From Acinetobacter corruptisaponis (GTDB lineage: Bacteria > Pseudomonadota > Gammaproteobacteria > Pseudomonadales > Moraxellaceae), in NCBI RefSeq assembly GCF_030053775.1, contig NZ_CP125669.1, forward strand, positions 2,723,962 through 2,787,961: a stretch of DNA of 64,000 bases, read 5' to 3'. The notes beneath the pieces are model-generated. The model was given only the letters and a program-made list of their open reading frames with translations. It ran no database searches and was not told where the DNA came from. Made by a program: the position numbers and the translations under genes. Positions 18,972 to 29,063 of this stretch are shown piece by piece (position 1 is the first letter of the stretch; every line of letters begins with the position of its first letter).

Positions 18972-19700
18972 ATGAAGTCGCATTTAAGAGTGCATTATTT
19001 TCAGCACATTGCAGGCGAGGGTTTTGGAAGTTGCTATAGCTTCCTGAAAGCACATAAAGCAAAAATTACCGCTACAGAATTCTTTGCCTTGCCCGTTGAT
19101 TTACCCCTTGAGTTGGAGGCATTGCCCCGTGTGGATGAGGTTGACCTGTTGATCATTATGGGTGGAACCATGAGTGTCAACGACGAGGCAAACTATCCGT
19201 GGCTCAGACTGGAGAAACGCTGGTTGCGTCGCTATCTAGCCGCAGGTAAGCCCGCGATAGGATTGTGTCTGGGTGGACAGCTCATTGCCAATGCTCTGGG
19301 CGCGGCGGTGAGTCGCAATCCTCAGCAGGAATTGGGCTGGATGGATGTGGGACGGGCATCTTCCGTTCCAGAACATTGCTTTCAAATTCCCGAGAAAATT
19401 AACATTATGCAATGGCATAGTGAAACCTTTGAAATCCCCAAAGGAGGTGTGCGTCTAGCTGAAAACAGGGTGTGTCGTAACCAGCTTTATCAAATAGGGC
19501 GGAATGTTCTGGGTTTTCAGTTCCATCCAGAAATGACACCGCATGCCTTGCAGCTATTGATTGAAAATGAGGAGGATATGGCGGTATTTAATGGGGAATA
19601 TGTACAATCCATTGCAGAGTTGAAAAAATCCAATCAAAGCAGATTTGAACAGGGTAATACCCTGCTGAATCAGGCGATTGACTATGTGGTGAGCGCATAG
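18972..19700 (+). CDS. Class I glutamine amidotransferase (242 aa)
   Basis: A stand-alone GATase1 domain resembling the glutaminase half of GMP synthase. The nucleophile is C99 in GLCLGGQL, with H185 and E187 in FQFHPEM completing the triad, and the oxyanion segment IIMGGTMSV precedes it. No synthetase domain is attached, so it may be a gamma-glutamyl hydrolase or deglycase-like enzyme rather than a biosynthetic amidotransferase. The ATG at 18972 has no strong Shine-Dalgarno sequence. It is divergent from metC, with 167 bp between. A GTACAGA direct repeat (11-bp period, near 18880) lies in that spacer. Confidence 0.83.
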   Translation: MKSHLRVHYFQHIAGEGFGSCYSFLKAHKAKITATEFFALPVDLPLELEALPRVDEVDLLIIMGGTMSVNDEANYPWLRLEKRWLRRYLAAGKPAIGLCLGGQLIANALGAAVSRNPQQELGWMDVGRASSVPEHCFQIPEKINIMQWHSETFEIPKGGVRLAENRVCRNQLYQIGRNVLGFQFHPEMTPHALQLLIENEEDMAVFNGEYVQSIAELKKSNQSRFEQGNTLLNQAIDYVVSA

Positions 19701-19733
19701 GCGGGCTTTAAGGCCAAAAAAAGAAAAGAAGAA

Positions 19734-19762
19734 TTGCATAAGACTTAAACAATCGCTATAAT
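19734..19762 (+). promoter_or_regulatory. Sigma-70 promoter of the S10 operon
   Basis: TTGCAT at 19734-19739, a 17-base spacer, then a consensus TATAAT at 19757-19762. It lies 165 bases before rpsJ, immediately after the amidotransferase gene. Confidence 0.8.
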
Positions 19763-19767
19763 GGGCG

Positions 19768-19926
19768 ACCCTCAAATGGAGGGCGTTTTCTACGAAGAAA
19801 GTAGTCAACGCATTACAGTCGTGGCATCGATCACGACCTTAGTGAATTTCACTGCCCTTGACACTTGCCAAAAGGTGAGGTGCGTCATGGGTGATTCTTT
19901 ATATATTTGGCTTGGAGTTTACTGGT
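19768..19926 (+). promoter_or_regulatory. Structured 5' leader of the S10 operon
   Basis: About 160 transcribed bases contain several successive small hairpins: CCCTC/GAGGG (19769-19783), CTAC/GTAG, TCGTG/CACGA and AGTGA/TCACT. In E. coli the S10 leader is the target of L4 autoregulation. Whether this leader acts the same way is inference. Confidence 0.5.
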
Positions 19927-20238
19927 ATGTCTAACCAGAGAATTCGTATCCGTTTGAAGTCTTTTGATCATCGCCTGATTGATCAATCTGCTCAAGAGAT
20001 CGTAGAAACCGCTAAGCGTACTGGCGCACAGGTGTGTGGTCCAATCCCGATGCCTACTCGCATCGAACGCTTCAACGTTCTTACTTCACCACACGTCAAC
20101 AAAGACGCTCGTGACCAGTATGAAATCCGCACTTATAAACGCCTGATCGACATTGTTCAACCAACAGATAAAACTGTTGATGCATTGATGAAGTTGGATC
20201 TTGCTGCTGGTGTTGATGTTCAGATCGCTTTGGGTTAA
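19927..20238 (+). CDS. rpsJ: 30S ribosomal protein S10 (103 aa)
   Basis: Standard S10 (NusE), a 30S head protein that also joins the NusB antitermination complex. It starts [15 protein letters not shown] and keeps the family length of 103. The ATG at 19927 follows GGAG and is preferred over an upstream in-frame ATG at 19891. It is the first gene of the S10 operon. A terminator-like hairpin separates it from rplC. Confidence 0.98.
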
Positions 20239-20248
20239 GGCTTTCGGT

Positions 20249-20281
20249 TAATTAACTCTAAGTTAATTAGGCCGCTTTTTT
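20249..20281 (+). promoter_or_regulatory. Terminator-like hairpin between rpsJ and rplC (possible attenuator)
   Basis: Stem TAATTAAC/GTTAATTA (20249-20256 with 20262-20269, 5-base loop), then GGCCGC and a run of six T (20276-20281), followed at once by the rplC Shine-Dalgarno sequence. It has the form of an intrinsic terminator inside the operon. Confidence 0.5.
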
Positions 20282-20295
20282 AGAGGTTTATGCAC

Positions 20296-20934
20296 ATGGC
20301 TATTGGTTTAGTCGGTCGCAAATGTGGTATGACTCGCATCTTTACTGAAGCAGGTGTTTCTGTTCCAGTAACAGTGATCGAAGTCGATCCAAACCGCATT
20401 ACGCAAATCAAAACACTTGAAACTGATGGTTATCAAGCAATTCAAGTAACTACTGGTGAACGTCGCGAATCGCGCGTAACTAACGCTCAGAAAGGCCACT
20501 TCGCGAAAGCGGGTGTTGCTGCTGGTCGTCTGGTTAAAGAGTTCCGTGTTACTGAAGCTGAGCTTGAAGGCCGTGAAGTTGGTGGTTCTATCGGTGTTGA
20601 TCTGTTCACAGTGGGTCAAATTGTTGACGTAACTGGTCAGTCTAAAGGTAAAGGCTTCCAGGGTGGTGTTAAGCGTTGGAACTTCCGTACGCAAGACGCT
20701 ACACATGGTAACTCTGTATCTCACCGTGTATTAGGTTCTACAGGTCAAAACCAGACACCTGGTCGCGTGTTCAAAGGCAAGAAAATGGCTGGTCACCTAG
20801 GTGATGAACGCGTAACGGTTCAAGGTCTTGAAATCGTATCTATTGACGCTGAACGTTCTGTTTTAGTTGTTAAAGGTGCAATCCCTGGTGCAACGAATGG
20901 TGACGTGATTGTACGTCCTACCATCAAAGCGTAA
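20296..20934 (+). CDS. rplC: 50S ribosomal protein L3 (212 aa)
   Basis: L3 organises the 50S entry to the peptidyl-transferase centre. It begins [16 protein letters not shown] and contains the conserved loop [18 protein letters not shown], whose Gln (near residue 150) is the PrmB methylation site in E. coli. The start at 20296 gives AGAGGT an 8-base spacing. An ATG two codons earlier (20290) is too close to it. Confidence 0.97.
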   Translation: MAIGLVGRKCGMTRIFTEAGVSVPVTVIEVDPNRITQIKTLETDGYQAIQVTTGERRESRVTNAQKGHFAKAGVAAGRLVKEFRVTEAELEGREVGGSIGVDLFTVGQIVDVTGQSKGKGFQGGVKRWNFRTQDATHGNSVSHRVLGSTGQNQTPGRVFKGKKMAGHLGDERVTVQGLEIVSIDAERSVLVVKGAIPGATNGDVIVRPTIKA

Positions 20935-20945
20935 GGTGAAATAGA

Positions 20946-21548
20946 ATGAATTTAAAAACTGTTTCTGGCGCTGCGGTTGAATTATCAGAAGTTGCTTTTG
21001 GTCGTGAATTTAACGAAGCTCTTGTACACCAGGTTGTTACAGCTTATCTAGCTGGTGGCCGTCAAGGTACTCGTGCTCACAAATCACGTGCAGATGTTTC
21101 TGGTGGTGGTAAAAAGCCATTCCGTCAAAAAGGTACTGGTCGCGCTCGTGCGGGTTCTATTCGTAGCCCAATCTGGGTTGGTGGTGGTAAAACTTTTGCT
21201 GCTCGCCCACAGGATTGGTCTCAAAAAGTAAACCGTAAGATGTATCGCGGTGCAATGCAATGTATTTTGGCTGAACTTGTTCGCCAGGATCGTCTTGTAT
21301 TGGTTGAAGAGTTTGCTGTTGCTGCTCCTAAAACCAAAGACTTGCTTGCTAAATTGAACGACTTGAATGCAACTCGTGCATTGATCGTTACAGATGCTGT
21401 AGATGAGAACTTATATCTTGCAGCGCGCAACCTTCCACACGTTGATGTGGTGGATGCAACTGCAATTGATCCTGTTAGCTTGATCGCATTCGATAAAGTT
21501 GTCATGTCTGTAGCTGCTGCTAAGAAAATTGAGGTAGAACTCGGATGA
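20946..21548 (+). CDS. rplD: 50S ribosomal protein L4 (200 aa)
   Basis: L4 lines the exit tunnel with its extended loop ([19 protein letters not shown] near residues 55-75). In E. coli it also represses its own operon by binding the S10 leader and promoting termination. It overlaps rplW by 4 bp (ATGA), so the two are translationally coupled. Confidence 0.97.
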   Translation: MNLKTVSGAAVELSEVAFGREFNEALVHQVVTAYLAGGRQGTRAHKSRADVSGGGKKPFRQKGTGRARAGSIRSPIWVGGGKTFAARPQDWSQKVNRKMYRGAMQCILAELVRQDRLVLVEEFAVAAPKTKDLLAKLNDLNATRALIVTDAVDENLYLAARNLPHVDVVDATAIDPVSLIAFDKVVMSVAAAKKIEVELG

Positions 21549-21865
21549 ACAACGAACGTCTATATCAAGTCCTACAAGGACCAGTATTCTCAGAAAAAGC
21601 ACAAGTTTTAGGTGATACTGCTGGTGTTCAGGTGTTTAAGGTTGCATTAAATGCAAACAAGCTTGAAATCAAGAAAGCAGTTGAACAACTCTTTGGTGTT
21701 GAAGTTGTTAAAGTAAACACAACAATCACCAAGGGTAAAACAAAACGCTTTGGTAAGACATTGGGACGCCGTTCTGATGTTAAAAAAGCATACGTCACCC
21801 TGAAAGCTGGCCAAGATGTTGAAATGGCTGACTTGGGCGATACCGCTGACAACGCAGCGGAATAA
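21545..21865 (+). CDS. rplW: 50S ribosomal protein L23 (106 aa)
   Basis: L23 sits at the tunnel exit and docks trigger factor and SRP. The family segment [20 protein letters not shown] (near residues 35-54) and the tunnel loop [16 protein letters not shown] are visible. It is slightly longer than E. coli L23 because of an acidic C-terminal tail. It starts inside the rplD stop. Confidence 0.97.
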   Translation: MNNERLYQVLQGPVFSEKAQVLGDTAGVQVFKVALNANKLEIKKAVEQLFGVEVVKVNTTITKGKTKRFGKTLGRRSDVKKAYVTLKAGQDVEMADLGDTADNAAE

Positions 21866-21876
21866 GGACGAAAATT

Positions 21877-22701
21877 ATGCCAATTCAAAAATGTAAGCCA
21901 ACGTCTCCAGGACGTCGCTTTGTAGAGAAAGTGGTTCATGACCATCTTCACAAAGGCGCGCCTTATGCACCGTTGGTAGAAGCTAAAAAACGTACTGGTG
22001 GTCGTAATAACAATGGTCACATCACTACACGTCACGTGGGTGGTGGTCATAAACAAAACTACCGTATTGTTGACTTTAAACGTAACAAAGATGGTATTCC
22101 AGCGACTGTAGAGCGCATCGAATACGATCCTAACCGTACAGCGCATATTGCTTTGTTGAAATATGCTGACGGCGAACGTCGTTACATCATTGCACCTAAA
22201 GGCCTGCGTGCTGGTGATAAAGTTCAATCTGGTAACGATGCTCCAATTCGTCCAGGTAACTGCTTGCCACTTCGCAACATGCCAATCGGTTCTACCCTTC
22301 ATAACCTTGAACTTAAAATCGGTAAAGGTGCTCAGTTAGCACGTTCTGCTGGTACTTCGGTTCAATTGTTGGGTCGTGATGGTTCTTACGCCATCGTTCG
22401 TTTACGTTCTGGTGAAATGCGTAAAATCCACGTTGAATGTCGCGCTGTCATTGGTGAAGTTTCTAACCAGGAAAGCAACCTGCGTTCATTGGGTAAAGCT
22501 GGTGCTTCACGCTGGCGCGGTGTTCGTCCTACCGTACGTGGTATGGCAATGAACCCAGTTGACCACCCGCACGGTGGTGGTGAAGGGCGTAGCAAGGGTA
22601 TTCAACCTGTAAGCCCATGGGGTCAAAAAGCGAAAGGGTACAAGACACGTACCAACAAGCGTACGACTAAGATGATTATTCGCGACCGTCGCGTCAAGTA
22701 A
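21877..22701 (+). CDS. rplB: 50S ribosomal protein L2 (274 aa)
   Basis: L2 is needed for subunit association and supports peptidyl transfer. The conserved HPHGGGEGR motif, containing the functionally critical His, is near residue 230, and the N-terminal RNA-binding domain is complete. Length matches the family (273-276). Confidence 0.98.
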   Translation: MPIQKCKPTSPGRRFVEKVVHDHLHKGAPYAPLVEAKKRTGGRNNNGHITTRHVGGGHKQNYRIVDFKRNKDGIPATVERIEYDPNRTAHIALLKYADGERRYIIAPKGLRAGDKVQSGNDAPIRPGNCLPLRNMPIGSTLHNLELKIGKGAQLARSAGTSVQLLGRDGSYAIVRLRSGEMRKIHVECRAVIGEVSNQESNLRSLGKAGASRWRGVRPTVRGMAMNPVDHPHGGGEGRSKGIQPVSPWGQKAKGYKTRTNKRTTKMIIRDRRVK

Positions 22702-22714
22702 AGGAATCTGACTA

Positions 22715-22990
22715 ATGCCTCGTTCATTAAAAAAAGGTCCATTCGTCGACGCGCACCTGTTCGCTAAAGTTGAAGCGGCAATTGCTGCAAACAACCGTAA
22801 GCCGATCAAAACTTGGTCACGTCGTTCAATGATCCTGCCAGACTTTGTTGGTTTAACAATTTCTGTTCACAATGGCCGTAACCACGTTCCAGTGATTATC
22901 ACTGAACACATGGTTGGTCATAAACTAGGTGAATTCGCGCCAACTCGTACCTATCGTGGTCACGGTGTTGATAAGAAGTCTAAACGTTAA
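22715..22990 (+). CDS. rpsS: 30S ribosomal protein S19 (91 aa)
   Basis: S19, a 30S head protein contacting S13 and the A-site finger. Begins [15 protein letters not shown] and keeps [11 protein letters not shown] and [15 protein letters not shown]. The gap from rplB is 13 bp. Confidence 0.97.
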   Translation: MPRSLKKGPFVDAHLFAKVEAAIAANNRKPIKTWSRRSMILPDFVGLTISVHNGRNHVPVIITEHMVGHKLGEFAPTRTYRGHGVDKKSKR

Positions 22991-22998
22991 TAGGTGCT

Positions 22999-23331
22999 AT
23001 GATGGAAGTAACTGCAAAATTACGCGGTGCCGCTATCTCGGCACAGAAAGCACGTTTAGTTGCTGATTTGATCCGTGGTAAATCGGTTGCGCGCGCGCTA
23101 GACATTTTAAACTTCAGCAACAAGAAAGCGGCTGTGCTTGTTAAAAAGGCACTTGAGTCTGCAATCGCCAATGCTGAACACAACAACAGCTTAGATGTTG
23201 ATGACCTTAAAGTAACTACGATCTACGTTGATGAAGGCATGAGCCTTAAACGTATCCTGCCACGTGCCAAAGGCCGTGCAGACCGTATTACTAAGCGTAC
23301 TTGTCACATCACCGTTAAGGTAGGGGTTTGA
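22999..23331 (+). CDS. rplV: 50S ribosomal protein L22 (110 aa)
   Basis: L22 lines the exit tunnel with its beta-hairpin ([20 protein letters not shown]), the region altered in macrolide resistance. Two adjacent ATGs (22999 and 23002) are possible. The first gives the 110 residues usual in Acinetobacter. The next gene follows after 1 bp. Confidence 0.97.
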   Translation: MMEVTAKLRGAAISAQKARLVADLIRGKSVARALDILNFSNKKAAVLVKKALESAIANAEHNNSLDVDDLKVTTIYVDEGMSLKRILPRAKGRADRITKRTCHITVKVGV

Positions 23332-23332
23332 T

Positions 23333-24088
23333 ATGGGTCAGAAGGTTCATCCAATCGGTATCCGCCTGGGTGTTGTGAAACGCCATAACGCTAACTGGTA
23401 TGCGAGTCCGAAACAATACGCTGAATACTTGCTTAAAGATCTTCAGGTTCGTGAGTTTTTAACTAAAAAACTTAAGAACGCGATGGTAAGCAACATTCTT
23501 ATCGAACGTCCTACAGGCGCTGCTAAGGTAACAATTAGCACTGCTCGTCCTGGTATCGTGATCGGTAAAAAAGGCGAAGATATTGAAAAATTACAGCGCG
23601 AACTCACCAACATCATGGGTGTTCCAGCGCAAGTCAGCATCAATGAAATCGATCGCCCAGACTTGGACGCACGTCTAGTTGCTGAAGCAATCGCTTCTCA
23701 ATTGGAAAAGCGTGTAATGTTCCGTCGTGCTATGAAGCGTGCGGTTCAAAACACCATGCGTGCTGGCGCAAAAGGTATCAAAGTTGAAGTTTCTGGTCGT
23801 TTAGGTGGTGCAGAGATCGCTCGTACTGAATGGTATCGTGAAGGTCGTGTACCTTTGCATACGCTTCGTGCGGACATCGACTATGCAACTATGCGTGCAG
23901 AAACAACTTACGGTACGATCGGCGTTAAAGTATGGATTTTCCGTGGTGAGATCTTGGGTGGCATGAAACAAGTCATGAACCCTGCTCCTGCTGAAGAACG
24001 TCCAGCTAAACGTGGTCGTGGTCGTGGTGAAGGTCAGGAACAACGTCGTGGACGTCGTAATGACCGTGCTGCTGACAAGGGAGAATAA
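23333..24088 (+). CDS. rpsC: 30S ribosomal protein S3 (251 aa)
   Basis: S3 lines the mRNA entry channel. The KH domain loop [10 protein letters not shown] (near residues 80-90) and the second domain [20 protein letters not shown] are intact. The protein ends in an Arg/Gly/Glu-rich tail ([18 protein letters not shown]), longer than the E. coli C-terminus and typical of this genus. Confidence 0.98.
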   Translation: MGQKVHPIGIRLGVVKRHNANWYASPKQYAEYLLKDLQVREFLTKKLKNAMVSNILIERPTGAAKVTISTARPGIVIGKKGEDIEKLQRELTNIMGVPAQVSINEIDRPDLDARLVAEAIASQLEKRVMFRRAMKRAVQNTMRAGAKGIKVEVSGRLGGAEIARTEWYREGRVPLHTLRADIDYATMRAETTYGTIGVKVWIFRGEILGGMKQVMNPAPAEERPAKRGRGRGEGQEQRRGRRNDRAADKGE

Positions 24089-24091
24089 TCC

Positions 24092-24505
24092 ATGTTGCAA
24101 CCTAAACGTACCAAATTCCGTAAAGTGCACAAAGGCCGTAACACTGGTCTAGCGCATCGTGGTAGTACAGTATCATTTGGTTCGATTGCAATTAAAGCAA
24201 CTGAACGTGGTCGCATGACTGCGCGTCAGATTGAAGCTTGCCGTCGTACCATTAGCCGTCGTATTAAGCGTGGTGGTAAAATCTTCATCCGCGTATTCCC
24301 AGACAAACCAATTACCGAAAAGCCATTAGAAGTTCGTATGGGTAAAGGTAAGGGTAGCGTGGAATACTGGGTGTGTCAGATTCAGCCAGGTAAGATCCTG
24401 TACGAAATTGAAGGTGTGAGCGACGAGTTGGCGCGTGAAGCTTTTGAATTGGCTGCCGCTAAACTCCCGTTTAAAACCACTATCGTGACTCGGACGGTGA
24501 TGTAA
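24092..24505 (+). CDS. rplP: 50S ribosomal protein L16 (137 aa)
   Basis: L16 helps position the A-site tRNA. Begins [19 protein letters not shown] and contains the loop [17 protein letters not shown] with the arginine (near residue 82) hydroxylated by RoxA/YcfD in E. coli. Its stop overlaps the rpmC start by one base. Confidence 0.97.
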   Translation: MLQPKRTKFRKVHKGRNTGLAHRGSTVSFGSIAIKATERGRMTARQIEACRRTISRRIKRGGKIFIRVFPDKPITEKPLEVRMGKGKGSVEYWVCQIQPGKILYEIEGVSDELAREAFELAAAKLPFKTTIVTRTVM

Positions 24506-24702
24506 TGAAAACTAAAGATCTACGTGAAAAGTCGGTAGAAGAGTTGAAAGCGTTGCTTGATGAGCAACAGCTTAACCAATTCCGTCTTCGTATGGCGAAA
24601 GCAACTGGTCAACTAGGCAAATCGCACGAAGTGCAAATTGCTCGTAAAACAATTGCTCGTATCAAGACACTCCTTACCGAAAAACAGGGGAACGGACAAT
24701 GA
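24505..24702 (+). CDS. rpmC: 50S ribosomal protein L29 (65 aa)
   Basis: L29 is a small two-helix protein beside the tunnel exit that contacts L23. It begins [18 protein letters not shown]. It overlaps rplP by 1 bp and rpsQ by 4 bp, indicating tight translational coupling. Confidence 0.96.
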   Translation: MKTKDLREKSVEELKALLDEQQLNQFRLRMAKATGQLGKSHEVQIARKTIARIKTLLTEKQGNGQ

Positions 24703-24956
24703 GTGAAAAAACAGTCCGCACGTTAACAGGCCGTGTTGTAAGCGACAAAATGGACAAGTCTATTGTTGTGCTTATTGAACGCCGTGTTCAACACCCGTTG
24801 TATGGCAAATCAATCCGCCGTTCAACTAAACTACACGCTCATGATGAGAACAATGTTGCTAAAACTGGCGACTTGGTGACCATCAAAGAAAGCCGCCCAA
24901 TTTCTAAAACTAAAGCTTGGACTTTAGTGGAAGTCGTTGAAGCAGCTGCTGAGTAA
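24699..24956 (+). CDS. rpsQ: 30S ribosomal protein S17 (85 aa)
   Basis: S17, an OB-fold primary 16S-binding protein of the 30S body. Contains the family core [20 protein letters not shown]. It is the last gene of the S10 operon by E. coli nomenclature. A long hairpin follows before rplN. Confidence 0.96.
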   Translation: MSEKTVRTLTGRVVSDKMDKSIVVLIERRVQHPLYGKSIRRSTKLHAHDENNVAKTGDLVTIKESRPISKTKAWTLVEVVEAAAE

Positions 24957-24971
24957 TTAGACGTTCTTGTT

Positions 24972-25029
24972 GCATCATCGGACAATTTCGAGTACTCTTT
25001 GAGCCTTTCGAAATTGCGACCGGTGATGC
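24972..25029 (+). promoter_or_regulatory. Long interrupted hairpin between rpsQ and rplN
   Basis: Three stem blocks pair in register: GCATCA/TGATGC (24972-24977 with 25024-25029), CGG/CCG (24979-24981 with 25020-25022) and CAATTTCG/CGAAATTG (24983-24990 with 25009-25016), with an 18-base loop. No clear T-run follows. It occupies the S10/spc junction, where E. coli has the spc promoter, and could be a regulatory or processing structure. Confidence 0.6.
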
Positions 25030-25048
25030 TCGGTTTTGGAGTAGGGCA

Positions 25049-25417
25049 ATGATTCAAACCGAAAGTATGCTCGACGTAGCAGACAACAGTGGTGCACGCC
25101 GCGTACAATGTATCAAAGTACTAGGTGGTTCACATCGTCGTTATGCTTCTGTTGGCGACATTATTAAAGTTACTGTAAAAGAAGCAATTCCACGCGCACG
25201 TGTTAAAAAAGGTGACGTGATGAATGCTGTAGTTGTTCGTACAAAATTTGGCATCCGTCGTCCAGATGGTTCAGTGATTCGTTTTGACGATAACGCTGCT
25301 GTTATTTTGAACAACAACAAAGCTCCGATTGCGACTCGTATCTTCGGACCAGTGACTCGTGAACTTCGTACTGAACAGTTCATGAAAATCATTTCATTGG
25401 CTCCTGAAGTTCTATAA
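25049..25417 (+). CDS. rplN: 50S ribosomal protein L14 (122 aa)
   Basis: L14 lies at the subunit interface and is the docking site of the silencing factor RsfS. It begins [20 protein letters not shown], the invariant N-terminus of the family. It is the first gene after the 92-bp S10/spc gap with its hairpin. Confidence 0.98.
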   Translation: MIQTESMLDVADNSGARRVQCIKVLGGSHRRYASVGDIIKVTVKEAIPRARVKKGDVMNAVVVRTKFGIRRPDGSVIRFDDNAAVILNNNKAPIATRIFGPVTRELRTEQFMKIISLAPEVL

Positions 25418-25426
25418 GAGGCAATC

Positions 25427-25744
25427 ATGGCTAAGATTAAAAAAGGCGATCAAGTAATTGTGATCGCAGGTAAAGAAAAAGGCAAACAGGGTACTGTTTT
25501 GTCTGTTTCTGAAGACCGAGTTAAGGTTGAAGGCCTTAACTTAGTGAAGAAGCATCAAAAACCAAACCGTGCTACTGGCGCTGAAGGCGGCATCGTAACA
25601 CAAGAGGCGACGCTTCATATTTCAAACGTGGCAATTTTTAATGCTACAACCCAAAAGGCTGACCGTGTTGGTTACCAAACGATTGATGGCGTGAAAACTC
25701 GCGTTTATAAATCAAATGGTGAATCAGTGGCGGCAGCGAAGTAA
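25427..25744 (+). CDS. rplX: 50S ribosomal protein L24 (105 aa)
   Basis: L24 initiates 50S assembly. The KOW motif is at the N-terminus ([20 protein letters not shown]), and the later [10 protein letters not shown] segment is typical. Confidence 0.97.
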   Translation: MAKIKKGDQVIVIAGKEKGKQGTVLSVSEDRVKVEGLNLVKKHQKPNRATGAEGGIVTQEATLHISNVAIFNATTQKADRVGYQTIDGVKTRVYKSNGESVAAAK

Positions 25745-25759
25745 TAGGTTGAAAAGGCA

Positions 25760-26296
25760 ATGGCCAGACTTAAAGCACGTTACAATGACGAACTTAAAGC
25801 GAAGTTAAAAGAAGAACTTGGCATTAAGAATGTGATGGAGATTCCTCGCATCACTAAAATCACCCTGAACATGGGTGTAGGCGCAGCTGCAACTGATAAG
25901 AAATTATTGGAAGGCGCTGTAGCTGACATGCAACTCATTGCTGGTCAAAAGCCAGTTGTGACCCTTGCGCGTAAATCAATCGCTGGTTTCAAAATCCGTG
26001 ATGGTTGGCCAATTGGTTGTAAAGTTACTTTACGTGGCGACCAGATGTACGAATTCCTGGATCGTTTGATCTCGATCGCAATCCCTCGTATCCGTGACTT
26101 CCGTGGTTTTTCTTCAAAATCATTTGATGGTCGTGGCAACTACTCAATGGGCTTAAAAGAGCAGATCGTTTTCCCAGAAATCGATTTTGACAAAATTGAT
26201 CGTATCCGTGGTTTAGACATCACTATTACGACCACTGCTCGTAGCGATGACGAAGGCCGTGCGCTTATGCGTGCATTCGGCTTCCCGTTCAAATAA
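25760..26296 (+). CDS. rplE: 50S ribosomal protein L5 (178 aa)
   Basis: L5 binds 5S rRNA and contacts the P-site tRNA. Typical segments are [30 protein letters not shown] and [18 protein letters not shown]. Full family length. Confidence 0.98.
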   Translation: MARLKARYNDELKAKLKEELGIKNVMEIPRITKITLNMGVGAAATDKKLLEGAVADMQLIAGQKPVVTLARKSIAGFKIRDGWPIGCKVTLRGDQMYEFLDRLISIAIPRIRDFRGFSSKSFDGRGNYSMGLKEQIVFPEIDFDKIDRIRGLDITITTTARSDDEGRALMRAFGFPFK

Positions 26297-26305
26297 GAGG
26301 TCGAT

Positions 26306-26611
26306 ATGGCTAAGAAAGGTATGATTAATCGCGAATTGAAACGCGAAAAGACAGTTGCTAAATACGCTGCAAAACGTGCTGAATTAAAAGCAACGATTGC
26401 AAATGTAAACGCAAGTGACGAAGAACGTTTCGAAGCGATGTTAAAGTTACAAGCATTGCCACGTAATGCATCTCCAGTACGTCTTCGTAACCGCTGTGGT
26501 TTAACTGGTCGTCCTCATGGTTACTTCCGTAAGTTCGGTCTAAGCCGTAACAAATTACGTGACACAGTAATGCAGGGTGATGTACCAGGCGTAGTTAAGG
26601 CAAGCTGGTAA
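26306..26611 (+). CDS. rpsN: 30S ribosomal protein S14 (101 aa)
   Basis: S14 of the long, zinc-independent type: [19 protein letters not shown] is present without the CxxC pairs of the short zinc-binding paralogue. It sits in the 30S head. Confidence 0.97.
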
Positions 26612-26622
26612 GGAGCGACTAA

Positions 26623-27018
26623 ATGAGTATGCAAGATACCGTTGCCGACATGCTAACCCGTGTTCGTAACGCACAAATGGCAAAGAAACAAACTGTTTCT
26701 ATGCCTTCTTCTAAGTTGAAGGTTGCTATTGCAAACGTACTTCAACAAGAAGGTTATATTTCAAATGTAGAAGTGGCTCAAGAAGAGACAAAATCTACTT
26801 TGACTATTACGTTAAAATATTTCGAAGGCAAACCAGTTATCGAAATGGTTAAGCGCGTAAGCCGTCCAGGTCTTCGCCAATACCGTGGTAAAGATAAACT
26901 TCCAAGCGTTAAGCAAGGTTTAGGTATTGCAATTGTTTCTACAAGCAAAGGCATCATGACTGATCGCGCTGCACGTGCTGCGGGCGTTGGTGGTGAAGTT
27001 ATTGCTTTTGTTTCTTAA
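26623..27018 (+). CDS. rpsH: 30S ribosomal protein S8 (131 aa)
   Basis: S8 binds the 16S central domain. In E. coli it also represses the spc operon by binding mRNA at rplE. It begins [18 protein letters not shown] and ends with the family C-terminus [15 protein letters not shown]. Confidence 0.97.
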   Translation: MSMQDTVADMLTRVRNAQMAKKQTVSMPSSKLKVAIANVLQQEGYISNVEVAQEETKSTLTITLKYFEGKPVIEMVKRVSRPGLRQYRGKDKLPSVKQGLGIAIVSTSKGIMTDRAARAAGVGGEVIAFVS

Positions 27019-27031
27019 TAGGTGATTCCTC

Positions 27032-27565
27032 ATGTCTCGTGTGGCTAAAGCCCCAGTAACTGTACCTAATGGTGTAACAGTTACTCAGAACGGCCGGCAG
27101 GTCGAAGTGAAAGGCAGCAAAGGTACATTGTCTTTCAACCTGCATGCGCTGGTCGAGCTTAAACAGGAAGAAGGTAAACTTCAACTTGCTCCAGTGAAAG
27201 AGTCGAAAGATGCCTGGATGCAGGCTGGTACTGCTCGCGCTGTATTGAATAACCTTGTAAAAGGTGTTAGCGAAGGCTTCGAACGTAAGTTACAGCTCGT
27301 TGGTGTTGGTTATAAAGCTGCGGTGAAAGGTGACGTTGTTAACCTGGCACTCGGTTACTCACACCCAATTGACTACGCTTTACCTCAAGGGGTAACAGCG
27401 GAAACTCCAACTGCTACTGAAATCATCCTGAAATCAGCAAACAAGCAGTTGTTAGGTCAAGTGGCAGCGGAAATCCGTGCGTACCGTTCTCCTGAACCAT
27501 ATAAAGGTAAAGGTGTTCGTTATTCGGATGAAGTTATTCTTCGTAAAGAAGCTAAGAAGAAATAA
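27032..27565 (+). CDS. rplF: 50S ribosomal protein L6 (177 aa)
   Basis: L6 lies near the sarcin-ricin loop and consists of two similar domains. The conserved C-terminal [20 protein letters not shown] is near residue 150. Confidence 0.97.
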   Translation: MSRVAKAPVTVPNGVTVTQNGRQVEVKGSKGTLSFNLHALVELKQEEGKLQLAPVKESKDAWMQAGTARAVLNNLVKGVSEGFERKLQLVGVGYKAAVKGDVVNLALGYSHPIDYALPQGVTAETPTATEIILKSANKQLLGQVAAEIRAYRSPEPYKGKGVRYSDEVILRKEAKKK

Positions 27566-27579
27566 GGCGCGAGGTTCTT

Positions 27580-27930
27580 ATGAACGAAAAGAAACAATCC
27601 CGTTTGCGTCGTGCGAAAAGCACACGCTTGCACATTCGTGCATTGGGTGCGACTCGTTTGTGTGTCAACCGCACGCCGCGTCACATCTATGCACAAGTTA
27701 TCTCAGCAGATGGTGGCAAAGTTTTAGCGCAAGCTTCAACTTTGGATGCATCATTGCGTAGCGGTGCGACTGGTAACATCGATGCAGCAACAAAAGTTGG
27801 TGCTTTAATCGCAGAACGTGCGAAAGCAGCAGGTGTAACGAAAGTTGCATTTGACCGTTCTGGTTTTAAATATCATGGTCGTATCAAAGCCTTGGCTGAT
27901 GCTGCCCGTGAAGGCGGCTTGGAGTTCTAA
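27580..27930 (+). CDS. rplR: 50S ribosomal protein L18 (116 aa)
   Basis: L18 is a 5S rRNA-binding protein. The family core [16 protein letters not shown] and the C-terminal [20 protein letters not shown] are present. Two bases separate it from rpsE. Confidence 0.97.
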   Translation: MNEKKQSRLRRAKSTRLHIRALGATRLCVNRTPRHIYAQVISADGGKVLAQASTLDASLRSGATGNIDAATKVGALIAERAKAAGVTKVAFDRSGFKYHGRIKALADAAREGGLEF

Positions 27931-27932
27931 TC

Positions 27933-28430
27933 ATGGCGAAAGTTGAACAAAACGAAGGTCTCGTTGAAAAGCTGGTTGCCGTTGATCGTGTAGCCAAGGT
28001 TGTTAAGGGTGGTCGTATCTTCTCTTTCACAGCATTAACTGTTGTGGGTGATGGTAATGGTCGTGTAGGTTTTGGTCGTGGTAAGGCACGTGAAGTTCCA
28101 GCTGCTATTTCTAAGGCGCTTGAAGCTGCTCGTCGCAACATGATCACTGTAGACCTCGCGGGGACTACTTTACAACACCCTGTGAATGCTCGTCATGGTG
28201 CAAGCCGTGTATACATGCAACCTGCTTCAGAGGGTACTGGCGTAATCGCTGGTGGTGCTATGCGTGCCGTTCTTGAAGCTGCAGGTGTGCATAACGTACT
28301 TGCTAAATGTTATGGTTCTACTAATGCTGCCAACGTGGTAAACGCAACTTTCAAAGGTTTGCGTGATATGACTTCTCCTGAGAAAGTCGCTGCGAAACGT
28401 GGTAAGTCAGTAGAAGAAATTCAAGGGTAA
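27933..28430 (+). CDS. rpsE: 30S ribosomal protein S5 (165 aa)
   Basis: S5 helps decoding accuracy. The N-terminal loop [19 protein letters not shown] (altered in spectinomycin-resistant mutants of other species) looks wild type, and [19 protein letters not shown] follows. Confidence 0.97.
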
Positions 28431-28436
28431 TCAATC

Positions 28437-28613
28437 ATGAAAACGATTAAAGTTACCCAGACCAAATCTTCTTCGCATCGTTTAAAAAATCATAAACTTT
28501 GCCTACAGGGTTTAGGTCTGCGTCGTATTGGTCATACTGTAGAAGTGCAGGACACGCCTTCTAACCGCGGTATGATCAACAAAGTCTACTATATGGTTAG
28601 TGTAGAGGAATAA
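28437..28613 (+). CDS. rpmD: 50S ribosomal protein L30 (58 aa)
   Basis: A 59-codon frame between rpsE and rplO translates to [20 protein letters not shown] and then [20 protein letters not shown], the L30 pattern. The spc-operon position is also right. L30 binds 5S rRNA and is dispensable in E. coli. The gene is only 177 bp. Confidence 0.97.
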
Positions 28614-28616
28614 GCC

Positions 28617-29057
28617 ATGACTCTGCGTTTAAATGAACTTGCACCTGCAGAAGGTGCTAAGCGTGAACACCGTCGTCTGGGCCGTGGTATCGGTTCTGGC
28701 GTTGGTAAGACTGGTGGTCGTGGTATCAAGGGTCAAAACTCACGTAAAAGTGGTGGTACTCGTCCAGGCTTTGAAGGTGGTCAAACAGCACTTTACCGTC
28801 GTTTGCCTAAATTCGGTTTCACTAGCCAAATCGCTTTGAAAACTGCTGAAGTACGCTTGTCTGAGTTGAATAAGGTTGAAGGTGATGTTGTTAGCCTTGA
28901 AACCTTAAAAGCTGCGAATGTTGTTCGTCGTGACCAAACTCGTGCTCGCATCGTGCTTTCTGGTGAAATCACTCGCGCGTTCACTGTACAAGGTGTTGCG
29001 TTGACTAAAGGCGCTAAAGCTGCTGTTGAAGCTGCTGGCGGTAAAGTCGAGGAGTAA
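28617..29057 (+). CDS. rplO: 50S ribosomal protein L15 (146 aa)
   Basis: L15 is a late 50S assembly protein with a Gly/Arg-rich extension: [18 protein letters not shown] and [18 protein letters not shown] near residues 20-56. Three bases separate it from rpmD. Confidence 0.97.
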   Translation: MTLRLNELAPAEGAKREHRRLGRGIGSGVGKTGGRGIKGQNSRKSGGTRPGFEGGQTALYRRLPKFGFTSQIALKTAEVRLSELNKVEGDVVSLETLKAANVVRRDQTRARIVLSGEITRAFTVQGVALTKGAKAAVEAAGGKVEE

Positions 29058-29063
29058 TCTCGA

